A stretch of 8,912 bases of DNA from Akkermansiaceae bacterium UBA1518. Its GTDB lineage: Bacteria > Verrucomicrobiota > Verrucomicrobiia > Verrucomicrobiales > Akkermansiaceae. Position 1 is the first letter of the stretch; each line of letters starts with the position of its first letter. Shown here one piece after another: positions 1-6,703 of the stretch. The stretch is from contig DCQM01000012.1 in assembly GCA_002323895.1 (NCBI GenBank), positions 1 to 8,912 on the forward strand, given 5' to 3'. A model generated the notes under the pieces. The model ran no database searches. It had not been told where the DNA came from and worked only from the letters and a program-made list of their open reading frames with translations. The position numbers were made by a program, and so were the translations under genes.

Positions 1-2371
1 TCATGTTGTTGTCCCCTGTGCCCAGCGAGTGCTCGGAATCGTGTTCAAAGGTTTTAAATCCGTCCGGATTCTTACGATTATAGATGGAGAAGAAATTGTT
101 TGGATTGGGACCTGTGTATCGTGAGCCCGGTCCGTCCCGGTCGCCGGAGTAGTAGGTGATGATCATGTAGTCGATGACGTTGTCGACATCGAGGAGTCGC
201 TCGAAGGCTGGGTTCGGCGTGCGGTCGGGATTTAATCCCTGTGCCTTGTAGTAGTTCGCGTTCGAGGCAAATCCCGCCTGCCCGGCATCGTAAAGGCGGT
301 TGAAGGCGTCGCGGTTCCCATCGGTCGTCCCCCCATATTTAGTGATGACGTCGTAGTCTTCCTTGTCGCCTCCGAAGTAGGCCTCCGCAAATGACGCCTC
401 GGCCCGTTCTTGCGTCTGGAACAGCCCCCAGTAGACGCCGTTTATGTAGAGATGATAGAATCGGCTGCGGGTGGATGGCTGACCCATCTCGCGCTGGATA
501 TCCCGGGACCAAACATCCCGGAGAAAATTGTTCCGGCTGTCGTTTTGGAATGACCACGAGTAGTTCTGGCTCGTGCGCAGATCTATATTATCGAACTCGT
601 CTGTCCCCTCGTCTTCGAAGAGCGGAAAGCGAAGTTTACCTTCCCCGTATTCGCGGCGGAAGAAGAGGCGGAAAGCGTGCTTTGGATTGCCGTCGCTCCG
701 GCTGAACCCTCCCCGGACCCGGACGCCGCCATCGATCTGGAATCCCAGCGAGGCGTCGGGATTCAACAGCTCGAACGAGGCTGGACGTTCCCAACTCCGC
801 CCACTTCCCCCCGCGTTTACGTAAATCCCTGTTTGGCCATTAAAAAGATTTGCCAGGGGAGTGACCATCGAAATCGTCGGGATCGCCTTCAGGCTATCGA
901 TGACCTCCTGCTCGCTGTGACGGCTGCCCACAATTTCGGGATCCATGCCATAATTCAATTCCTGACCATTAACCCCGCTGCGAGGCCAGCCGGACGGCAC
1001 CTGCCCGTTCGGAGACTGCTTGATGACGTCGTCAAGGAAGAGGTAGGTCTGAGTGTCGATGTTCGTTGGTACGAGATCGGTCTTGAAAGCGGCTGCGCGA
1101 AGGACAGTGGTCTGGCTGATGTCGATTGGCCCCGTGTAGACAGTCCCACGAGAAGCGGTGGGATCGGAGCCATCGGTCGTCCAGCGAATGGTCGCACCCG
1201 GGGTGCTTGTCGTGATTTCCACCTGGAACGGATCATCGTAGAATCCGCGATCGACGCTAAAAACGGTGTCCAATACGAAGCCGGAGAAGGTCGATCCGTT
1301 AAAGCTCCCGGGGGTTGCGGAGTCGAGGTATCCGGGGCCACCAACACTCGGATCGGAAATCCGCACCGCCCTGATCTGCGGAACGATGAGGAAGTCGGAG
1401 CTTGTGGTGCTGACATTCAGCCCGTGGACTGCAAGAAGATTTGATCCCGTCTGTAAACTCCCTGCATGGGCAATGATGTCGAAGCTTTCGAACAGCAGCG
1501 CTGCCGAATCATCGTTACTACCGGATGCCCCGGTGTTCCAGTCCGCACTTTGTGGCCCATTGCTCGAAGCGATCCGGACGCCATTCAAATAGGCGATGAA
1601 TCCATCGTCGTATTTCATGTCGAGTGTCAGTCCAATAAGCCCCGTGGGATCCGCGACATCGAAGGGAATGCGAATGTAGGCGCTGGTATTAATGCCGGAC
1701 ATTTGCGCGCCCACGTCCCCGTTGGTTCCAAATAGCGTCTCATAGCCGCTCGAGTTCTCGTAACCAATTCCCGTCGTCGCCGCCGGCCATGAAGCATCGT
1801 CGAATCCCTTTGCAGTCCAAGCAAGCCCGAGGCTTCTAGTCGGAACAACGCGACGGCAATCCGCACCGGACTGCAGGAACGTAATGTTCGTCGTGTTCCC
1901 CGTCTGTTCTAGACCGTAGGAAACATCCTCAAACTGCTCCGGGAAATCCGGCCCGAACTCGGACAACACACTCGTGCCGTCACGATCGATTAAGGCAATA
2001 TAGTCCCCTCTCGCAGAGAGGCGGAAATTCGTGTGTAGTTCCGATTCCGGATCGTCTCGATCCTTGGCCGATGCAAATACGATAACGAAGTCTTCTACCG
2101 CAATCGTCACATTCGGAATCCGCCACTTTGTTAGGTCTGCTGGGTCATCGGTCAGGTAAAAACCATCGAGATTCACGAGCGCTGGCCCTGTGTTGTAGAT
2201 CTCGATCCAGTCCGAAGATTCGCCGTCCTCGTCATCGATGACACTGTTGTTGCTCGCCATGAATTCCGTAATGATGACATCGGCGGAGGACGACCCGGGG
2301 TGAAGGAGTGCTAGAATCAGCGCAAGGCCAATCATCTTGGTTATGCGGAAAGGCGGCTTTGGGAATATCAT
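1..2371 (-). CDS. Secreted lamin-tail / chitobiase-C / CotH-type protein, 3' end cut by the window
   Basis: An uninterrupted frame of 790 codons runs from ATG at 2371 to the left edge, so the C-terminus is missing. Residues 1-30 form a signal peptide with a basic start and a hydrophobic stretch (MIGLALILALL) ending near SSSA. A lamin-tail domain follows (about 31-135: IITEFMASN, DWIEIYN, LDGFYLTDD), then a beta-sandwich-like stretch (about 160-330), a chitobiase/hexosaminidase C-terminal-type domain (about 385-440: TIRWTTDGSDP) and a CotH-like region from about 490. The latter shows VRVRGG, HAFRLFFRREYG, the DRDGPG stretch (D744), NNFF and EHDSEHSLG (D778, E780), matching the end of the CotH kinase core. 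CotH of Bacillus is a spore-coat protein kinase; activity here is inferred only. An ATG at 2335 is an alternative start that still keeps the signal peptide. By eye it is more GC-rich than the genes between 2700 and 7000. Confidence 0.88.
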   Translation of the reverse strand, partial: MIFPKPPFRITKMIGLALILALLHPGSSSADVIITEFMASNNSVIDDEDGESSDWIEIYNTGPALVNLDGFYLTDDPADLTKWRIPNVTIAVEDFVIVFASAKDRDDPESELHTNFRLSARGDYIALIDRDGTSVLSEFGPDFPEQFEDVSYGLEQTGNTTNITFLQSGADCRRVVPTRSLGLAWTAKGFDDASWPAATTGIGYENSSGYETLFGTNGDVGAQMSGINTSAYIRIPFDVADPTGLIGLTLDMKYDDGFIAYLNGVRIASSNGPQSADWNTGASGSNDDSAALLFESFDIIAHAGSLQTGSNLLAVHGLNVSTTSSDFLIVPQIRAVRISDPSVGGPGYLDSATPGSFNGSTFSGFVLDTVFSVDRGFYDDPFQVEITTSTPGATIRWTTDGSDPTASRGTVYTGPIDISQTTVLRAAAFKTDLVPTNIDTQTYLFLDDVIKQSPNGQVPSGWPRSGVNGQELNYGMDPEIVGSRHSEQEVIDSLKAIPTISMVTPLANLFNGQTGIYVNAGGSGRSWERPASFELLNPDASLGFQIDGGVRVRGGFSRSDGNPKHAFRLFFRREYGEGKLRFPLFEDEGTDEFDNIDLRTSQNYSWSFQNDSRNNFLRDVWSRDIQREMGQPSTRSRFYHLYINGVYWGLFQTQERAEASFAEAYFGGDKEDYDVITKYGGTTDGNRDAFNRLYDAGQAGFASNANYYKAQGLNPDRTPNPAFERLLDVDNVIDYMIITYYSGDRDGPGSRYTGPNPNNFFSIYNRKNPDGFKTFEHDSEHSLGTGDNNM

Positions 2372-2747
2372 ATCGAGGGATTTTGCAGAAAGAGAAGGGG
2401 AGTAGGAAACAATAGCAAAACCTCCGCCCTTGGTCAAAGTCAGTTCTTACAGAAAACGTAGACGGGAAGGATAGGTTTTTCGCCCTAAAAACAACATTGC
2501 TCAAATGGACTAGTTTTTGGAGCGTTGCCTTTTTCACCTAATTCTCCTTCTCACCATTCACATCCTCGATCATCTTGGCTGTTTGTTTACTTTCACTAGT
2601 TGGCTTTGTATCACTAGAAATTCTGGGAAACCTGGGCGATGCATCATCGACAGGCGTCGTCTCAATGCTTGGCCGACACCCTACACTGAGGATTAGGACC
2701 ATGAGATTGGGCAGCTTCTACCTTGTCATAGCAGGTGACTCTATCAA
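2372..2747. other. Intergenic stretch between the rhodanese and CotH-type genes
   Basis: About 376 bases without a convincing gene. Both flanking genes are on the minus strand. A plus-strand frame opening with TTG at 2575 has no recognisable protein features and runs into the antisense of the rhodanese C-terminus, so it is not called. I see no strong terminator; a GGTAG/CTGCC mini-hairpin on the minus strand near 2711-2724 lacks a T-run. Confidence 0.6.
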
Positions 2748-3170
2748 TTACTGTTTGCCTCGGACTGGATAGAATACTTCTTTCCCTGCGTCTTTCCAAT
2801 CGGCTAGACCACAGCTCCCTCTTACCTTAAATCCATTAGAAATTAGTAATGCCGCGGCACGCGCGGCTCTTCCTCCACGGTTTCAAGCAGTTACAATAGG
2901 CTTGTCCCTCGGAATCTCTCCCAACCGTTGTTCAAGTTGATCAATGGGAACGTTGATGTAACCCGGGAGCGTTCCGAGGGTTGCCACTTCCTCCGGCGTG
3001 CGCACGTCGAGGAAGAACAGGTTTCTCTCGTCATCAATCAGAGTTTCTAGATGCGAAGGATCTATTTTATCCGGTGACGACGCTTCAATGGGAGCCGGCT
3101 GAGTGCAGGCGACCAGCAAAAAAGCCAGTGCTGCAGAGTATCCAATAGTGATAGGGAGATTGATTTTCAT
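2748..3170 (-). CDS. Rhodanese-domain lipoprotein with in-frame UGA (probable selenocysteine) at the catalytic position
   Basis: Conventional reading stops at TGA 2885-2883 after 95 residues, which would remove the catalytic loop. Reading through gives 140 residues ending in TAA at 2748. Residues 1-22 are a lipoprotein signal with lipobox LVAC (Cys22), so the protein is expected on the periplasmic face of a membrane. The rhodanese fold follows: FLDVRTPEE (D55, R57), GYINVPID, DKPIVTA, then the UGA codon as residue 96, NRGGR (97-101), a helix rich in Ala, SNGFKV, and GLADWKDAG (121-129). Rhodaneses need Cys at the first position of the C-x4-R loop; UGA is exactly there, with R101 closing the loop. 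Cys120 replaces a usual Gly and could be a resolving thiol. The reaction would be sulfur or selenium transfer through a persulfide-type intermediate. A point nonsense mutation of a Cys codon is the alternative, but the remaining 44 codons look undamaged and a SECIS-like hairpin follows. Confidence 0.82.
2851..2867 (-). promoter_or_regulatory. Candidate bacterial SECIS hairpin in the rhodanese mRNA
   Basis: On the minus strand a perfect 6-bp all-GC stem (GCCGCG / CGCGGC) closes a 5-base loop CGTGC. The stem begins 16 nt and the apical loop 22 nt after the UGA, and G is the second loop base. As I recall it, the bacterial SECIS description wants an apical loop about 16-37 nt downstream with a G among its first two bases, so this fits. 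The hairpin lies inside coding sequence and encodes part of the Ala/Arg-rich helix. A rhodanese helix is often Ala-rich, so some of the GC richness could be coding in origin. Confidence 0.6.
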
Positions 3171-3302
3171 GGGGTCTTCAATTTGGAAAGTGAATTTTAG
3201 AAAGTCTGCCGGTGAAATTCTATCTTTGGCATGTCTAAGTGCAAGAATATCATATCAGGGAAAGGAGACCATTCCCCCTCAAGTAGACCGCAAAATAAAG
3301 CC

Positions 3303-3357
3303 CGAATCGGCTAACTCATTAGCCTCAATATTGAGGACCATCGGATTTTCTGATTCG
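3303..3357. repeat. Cluster of small inverted repeats upstream of the rhodanese gene
   Basis: Within 55 bases lie GGCTAA-CTCA-TTAGCC (3309-3324), the perfect palindrome CCTCAATATTGAGG (3323-3336) and a 5-bp ATCGG/CTGAT hairpin with one G-T pair (3340-3354). An outer pair CGAATC/GATTCG (3303-3308 with 3352-3357) encloses them. The stretch sits in the 278-base gap between the propeller gene stop and the rhodanese start. There is no T-run typical of a terminator. It could be an operator region, a leader structure or a decayed palindromic element. Confidence 0.4.
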
Positions 3358-3448
3358 CCTCCTCGGAAATCTTAGCGATCCGCAGACGTGTGCCAATGGG
3401 AGTTTTTGAAGAAGGTAAGTTTGTTCGTTACTCTTCGGCTTGCTCTGT

Positions 3449-4705
3449 CTATTGGCTACGATCGTCCTCACTCGGAGCAATAGCAATGAGCTCCCGCCCG
3501 GTTCGAAGCACAAAACTCCCTTTAGCAAGCCCAACTCCGTAAACTAAATCGTCGTCTTCAATAGAAAGGGTATTCACAGAAAGTGGGATCGGGCTACCTC
3601 CCTTTGCATTAAAAATTGCTGTTTTTCCGTTTTTACAAAAGACGTATAAACGATCTGAAACAATGATCGGAGTTGCCCAAGCCTCTCCCGGCAGACGGGT
3701 CTTCCACAATTGGGAGCCATCCTCCATTCGATGAGCTTGCAGAGATCCAGCACGATTAATAAGGTAGACAATCTCTTTGTCGATCACGGGTGATGGAAAG
3801 CTAGTTGTAGCAGACTCTGCAATCCAAGCTAAATGAGTCTTTGCGACGTCCCCAGTTCCCCCTAATCGAAAGGCCTTGGTCTGCCGAGGGCTGGACGACC
3901 CAAGGACAACTAAGTCCCCATTACTTGCGGGTGAAGCGACTGTGTTTTTCTTGATCCCGTCCGCCCACCAAAGTGCCTTACCATCTTTGAAGCGATATGC
4001 ATCGATCCTGCCATTTGAACTCACTAAAACTCGAGCACCATCAGCATGCTCTTGATACAATGGGCTGGTCCACGAAACCCTTGGTTCTCTATCAATCTTC
4101 CAGGATGTCTTGCCGTCTTCACGAGACATACACAAAAGATACGATGGACCATCATGATCTATGAGCAGCAACAACTCATTTGCTGCTCCAACTAAAGATG
4201 AGCCTAGCCCATGGCCACCTTTGAATTTTCCAAACTCTTCAGTTAGCTTTCTTGACCACCTTAAGTTACCGCGATGATCAAGGGAGATTAGATCTCCAGA
4301 TTCAAAAAAAGCATGCAAACCAAGTGGTCCTGCCACTGGAGTTGGAGCACCTTGGGAAATCATCTTACTGACAGATTCGACAGTTTCGGTCGCCTTAGCT
4401 TGGTGTAGCCACCTGCGCTTACCAGAGAGACGATCGAAGGCCTCTACATACAAATGTTCCTTATTGGCCCCTCCGATACTCGTCACGTATACGGTATCAC
4501 CCCACAATACCGGGCTAGACTGACCGAAGCCTCGTAGCTTCTTGCGCCAAAGAACCCCGGTCTCATCTGTCCATTTTAAGGCTACGCTATGGCCCTTACC
4601 CCTACTCTTGCCGTTTCCGCGAAACCCTGGCCATTCAGCTTCAGGTATTTCTCCATGGGCAGTTGAATAGATCAACACAATCGTAACTAATTGTCTGAAA
4701 CCCAT
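3449..4705 (-). CDS. Secreted PQQ-like beta-propeller protein
   Basis: A 418-residue protein starting at ATG 4705 and ending in TAG. Residues 1-18 look like a signal peptide (hydrophobic VTIVLIY, ending near AHG), after which the mature start EWPGFRGNGKS is the typical opening of secreted PQQ-like propellers in planctomycete/verrucomicrobial genomes. Repeating blade motifs follow: SSPVLWGDTVYVTS, AFDRLSGKRRW, ISLDHRGNLRWSR, ASPASNGDLVVLGSS, AHRMEDGSQLWKTRL, ATPIIVSDRLYVF. These are the outward-facing strands and the G-x-x-x-W docking style of PQQ/WD-type quinoprotein repeats. Quinone-binding residues of true PQQ dehydrogenases cannot be recognised, so it is probably a structural or binding propeller, not an enzyme. 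It lies 101 bases downstream of the TRASH gene on the same strand and may share its transcript. No ribosome binding site is evident before the start. Confidence 0.88.
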   Translation of the reverse strand: MGFRQLVTIVLIYSTAHGEIPEAEWPGFRGNGKSRGKGHSVALKWTDETGVLWRKKLRGFGQSSPVLWGDTVYVTSIGGANKEHLYVEAFDRLSGKRRWLHQAKATETVESVSKMISQGAPTPVAGPLGLHAFFESGDLISLDHRGNLRWSRKLTEEFGKFKGGHGLGSSLVGAANELLLLIDHDGPSYLLCMSREDGKTSWKIDREPRVSWTSPLYQEHADGARVLVSSNGRIDAYRFKDGKALWWADGIKKNTVASPASNGDLVVLGSSSPRQTKAFRLGGTGDVAKTHLAWIAESATTSFPSPVIDKEIVYLINRAGSLQAHRMEDGSQLWKTRLPGEAWATPIIVSDRLYVFCKNGKTAIFNAKGGSPIPLSVNTLSIEDDDLVYGVGLAKGSFVLRTGRELIAIAPSEDDRSQ

Positions 4706-4806
4706 TTAAAATGGCGGAAGTTAAAAGATTGATTCGGACTACGCGTGATTCCAACTATGAATCTTCTCCCTGATTGTAAATTTTGAGAAGACAGAGGCTA
4801 CGCCGT

Positions 4807-5316
4807 CTATTGTTTTTTCAAAGAAGTGGATTTTACCGTATTGGTCATTCCCTTAACTTTTTTGTTGTCGGGTAATTGGGGCAGAATTCCCGACTCAAGC
4901 GCCTTTTCAACATATCCCTCAGGATCACGTTTCCAGCGCCTTGCCGCTCCTGTGCTGTATAAGAAAATTGTCTTGCCGTTGAAATCCACAGAAGGGGAAT
5001 CTGGGGTTACGACTCTGTCTTTATAGACTGGACAAAATTTCTGAGCCATAAGCTCCACTTTTTCGAGTTGCAGTTGCTTCTCCATTCCCTTGAACTGAGG
5101 CAACATATCCGCCATGGCCTTGATGTAATACTTAGGTGACTTATTCCATTTTTTGACACACCCCCCGCAACAGAGATAAACCTTTTTCCCTTCGAATTCT
5201 ACGACTTCTTCTTCGTCAATCTCGTCCTCTACCATAATTGGGCAGAGCTTATTTTCTCCGAATACAGGGGTTCCAAACAGAGCTAATGCCAAGATCAAGT
5301 AAGTTTTAAGTGTCAT
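4807..5316 (-). CDS. Secreted tandem TRASH/YHS-like metal-binding protein, second repeat degenerate
   Basis: A 169-residue protein with a signal peptide (MTLKTYLILALALFGTPVFG, residues 1-20), so it is periplasmic or surface exposed. Repeat 1 (about 23-66) has CPIM at 25-28 and then YLCCGGCVKKW with Cys49, Cys50 and Cys53, followed by P-x-Y-Y. This is the TRASH/YHS arrangement that binds copper, mercury or other soft metals. Repeat 2 (about 93-137) has CPVY at 95-98, FNGKTIFLY and ARRW followed by DPEGY, so it is clearly homologous. The CCGGC site, however, has become Y-S-T-G-A (120-124) and only Cys95 remains. Between them is a charged helical linker. The gene ends in TAG and is followed by the propeller gene. 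A 38-base terminator-like hairpin with a T7 run lies only 24 bases before the start codon. A binding or sensing role is inferred; no metal can be named from sequence. Confidence 0.85.
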   Translation of the reverse strand: MTLKTYLILALALFGTPVFGENKLCPIMVEDEIDEEEVVEFEGKKVYLCCGGCVKKWNKSPKYYIKAMADMLPQFKGMEKQLQLEKVELMAQKFCPVYKDRVVTPDSPSVDFNGKTIFLYSTGAARRWKRDPEGYVEKALESGILPQLPDNKKVKGMTNTVKSTSLKKQ

Positions 5317-5340
5317 AGATAGAGTGTTGCACGATTCTGG

Positions 5341-5378
5341 AAAAAAACTAACGACCAGTTACAGAATCTTGTCGTTAG
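5341..5378 (-). terminator. Terminator-like or attenuator hairpin in the TRASH gene leader
   Basis: Reading the minus strand, CTAACGAC pairs perfectly with GTCGTTAG over 8 bp around a 15-base loop and is followed directly by seven Ts (5347-5341). The end of the T-run is 24 bases from the ATG at 5316, which leaves no room for a promoter in between. If it is functional, it must either end an upstream transcript or attenuate the TRASH mRNA. The stem is of moderate strength and the loop is long, so efficiency is uncertain. Confidence 0.45.
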
Positions 5379-5393
5379 ATTAGCGGGTGCTAG
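5348..5393 (+). repeat. 46-base hairpin repeat, copy 1
   Basis: This copy matches 5800-5845 with five differences. It consists of a perfect 8-bp stem (CTAACGAC / GTCGTTAG), a 15-base loop and a conserved tail ATTAGCGGGTGCTAG. The two differences in the left arm relative to copy 2 are both A to G opposite T, so pairing is kept in plus-strand RNA. Confidence 0.8.
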
Positions 5394-5694
5394 GATGACG
5401 AAACAGGGATTTTTAAAAGCTGAGATTGGTGATGTGACCCACTAGTCAAAGCCTTCAAAGTCTAGTTCCCTCTAACTCCAATTATTGAATACGGAAAGGG
5501 AAGGGGTGAAGCGGCCTTTCTCGTTTAATTAATTGAGATTTGGGAGGTAGTTCTGTCCGGTTTTAAAAAGCCACTCCTTGAGAGGAGACCGCTCTTAAAA
5601 TACACATCTAGCTAATAAGTATCAGACTCGCCTTTTAGTTTGGTGCTACTGATCAGAATTCATGATCCCTATTAGCCAAGGATATTGCTTGATC

Positions 5695-5730
5695 AAAAAA
5701 CCGCCCCTCGGAAATAACTACGAGGGACGG
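5695..5730 (-). terminator. Rho-independent terminator on the minus strand
   Basis: On the minus strand CCGTCCCTCG and CGAGGGGCGG pair over 10 bp (one T-G wobble) around a 10-base loop and are followed by six Ts (5700-5695). In the opposite direction the wobble becomes an A-C mismatch and the T-run is broken, so the minus strand is favoured. The nearest upstream minus-strand gene, the GYF/CD225 gene, ends 437 bases away. It may therefore close a long 3' tail or an unannotated transcript. Confidence 0.75.
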
Positions 5731-5789
5731 CTTTCTGTTATGAACTCACAAGCTTCAATTTGTGGATCGGATTCTTTATAACTACTTTA

Positions 5790-5909
5790 ATCTTCAGCGC
5801 TGACGGCCAGTTACGAAATCTTGTCGTTAGATTAGGGGGTGCTAGCTTCATAAGCTGGGGCTTGTGAAGGGTGGGTGAGGGAGACATCGAATCCCGAATC
5901 TCTCTCATC
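5790..5909 (+). ncRNA. Candidate structured RNA with three consecutive hairpins
   Basis: Three stems lie end to end on the plus strand. Hairpin 1 (5800-5830): CTGACGGC/GTCGTTAG, 8 bp. Hairpin 2 (5846-5869): CTTCATAAGC/GCTTGTGAAG, 10 bp with loop TGGG. Hairpin 3 (5874-5909): GGTGAGGGAGA/TCTCTCTCATC, 11 bp with a 14-base loop. Five pairs are G-T or T-G in the plus-strand sense; on the other strand all five would be A-C mismatches. That asymmetry points to plus-strand RNA. A possible -10 (TATAAC, 5777-5782) with a weak TTCAAT box 17 bases upstream would place a start near 5790, which is why I chose it. No T-run terminator is seen, so the 3' end is unknown. No known RNA family is recognised. Confidence 0.4.
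5800..5845 (+). repeat. 46-base hairpin repeat, copy 2
   Basis: The second copy lies 452 bases from copy 1. It has arms CTGACGGC and GTCGTTAG, with a loop differing from copy 1 at two adjacent bases and a tail differing at one (C to G). Unlike copy 1 it has no T-run on its minus-strand side, and it continues into two further hairpins. Confidence 0.8.
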
Positions 5910-6166
5910 GTTTCCATGAATTATCGTTCAGTGTAAGGGGTCCGGGGATCACTCTTTCTTAAATCCTTAATCGGAAGAAAAAGTTCTCATCGTTTGATGG
6001 AGCGAATTCCATCCAGATCTTTCCGTCGACCGCAGATAGGAAATCAGGGTAATAAGAATAACCCCATGATTAGTGAGAAAATTGTGCTCTTTAGGAGCCC
6101 CGCTGATCATACGACAGATCCAATGTTGCTAAAAGCGGCTTGCTTTGAAGGCGCCTTTCGGGCGGA

Positions 6167-6703
6167 TCAAGGGCGCGATAGTCCCGTTTGCGCGATATAG
6201 AAAAAGCAGAAAACACCAAGAATGAATCCCGTTAAAAGACCAATATTACAGCATATCTTTGCTTTTTTTGATGCAATAAGAGCTTTTCTTCTTCGACCAG
6301 ATCTTTCCAGCGATTGTGCTCTATTAGCATAGAAAAGCCCAATGAGTCCGAGAGGCTGACAACAAAACAGGGTAATCAGTAAAGATTGCCACAAATAGTT
6401 TGGTGGGGCTGATGATGGTTCTGAATCGGAAGTTTTGACGGCCCATTCGGCGATTTTGTAGTCGCCCTTATCTCTGCGTCTCCTAACTGTTGTTGTATCA
6501 CGGGGAGGTCGAGTTGATTGCTCTTCGGCCATTGGATATGTCTTGAGAAGCATTTCAATTTCTTGAATGGGTTTCCATTCATCCATCTCCTTATTCCAAG
6601 CTAGCTCTGTTGTAGCTAAAGTCCCATCGTTTAGTATTCTTAGTAAATCATCTTTCGTAACAGGCCCCTGTTGCTTTTGGTTTTTTGTGTAATACCACTT
6701 CAT
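6167..6703 (-). CDS. GYF_2 + CD225-like membrane protein
   Basis: A 178-residue protein from ATG 6703 to TGA. Residues 2-50 are a GYF_2 domain (DUF4339 type): WYYTKNQKQQGPVTKDDLL, then LAWNKEMDEWKPIQEI, which in bacteria is a presumed proline-peptide or protein interaction module. A basic, flexible linker (about 60-100, including VRRRRDK) leads to a CD225/dispanin-like domain (about 103-170). This has PPNYLWQSLLITLFCCQPLG as a first membrane helix, an intracellular loop LERSGRRRKALIASKKAKIC, and a second helix GLLTGFILGVFCFFYIA. The FCC-x-PLG and A-x-x-SKKAK signatures are those of the CD225 family. No signal peptide is present. Reading past its TGA gives no homologous extension, so TGA is taken as a true stop here. 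The exact role is unknown; membrane organisation or transport-related scaffolding is typical speculation for this architecture. Confidence 0.85.
   Translation of the reverse strand: MKWYYTKNQKQQGPVTKDDLLRILNDGTLATTELAWNKEMDEWKPIQEIEMLLKTYPMAEEQSTRPPRDTTTVRRRRDKGDYKIAEWAVKTSDSEPSSAPPNYLWQSLLITLFCCQPLGLIGLFYANRAQSLERSGRRRKALIASKKAKICCNIGLLTGFILGVFCFFYIAQTGLSRP

Larger units (their letters stand above)
5317..6166. other. Gene-poor region of about 850 bases with repeats, terminator and hairpins
   Basis: No convincing gene is seen on either strand. The region holds two copies of a 46-base hairpin repeat, one strong minus-strand terminator, and a three-hairpin stretch that reads best as plus-strand RNA; these are listed separately. 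A plus-strand frame opening at 5994 (TTG-ATG) reads 68 residues and overlaps the 3' end of the GYF gene by 34 bases. It lacks recognisable motifs and is not called as a gene. Confidence 0.6.

Noticed and set aside
677..1444. Long open frame on the plus strand (and others opposite the CotH-type gene)
   Set aside because: Antisense to a frame with continuous, recognisable domains; the translation is low-complexity and without motifs.
2575..2772. Plus-strand frame starting TTG in the rhodanese-CotH gap
   Set aside because: Non-ATG start, no motifs, and its end overlaps the antisense of the rhodanese C-terminus recovered by UGA read-through.
6090..6169. UGA ending the GYF/CD225 gene as a Sec codon
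   Set aside because: The CD225 domain is already complete and the extension is short and unremarkable, so it is taken as a normal stop.
5994..6200. 68-residue plus-strand frame after the hairpin array
   Set aside because: No recognisable domain, no clear ribosome binding site, and overlap with the opposing GYF gene; possible but unsupported.
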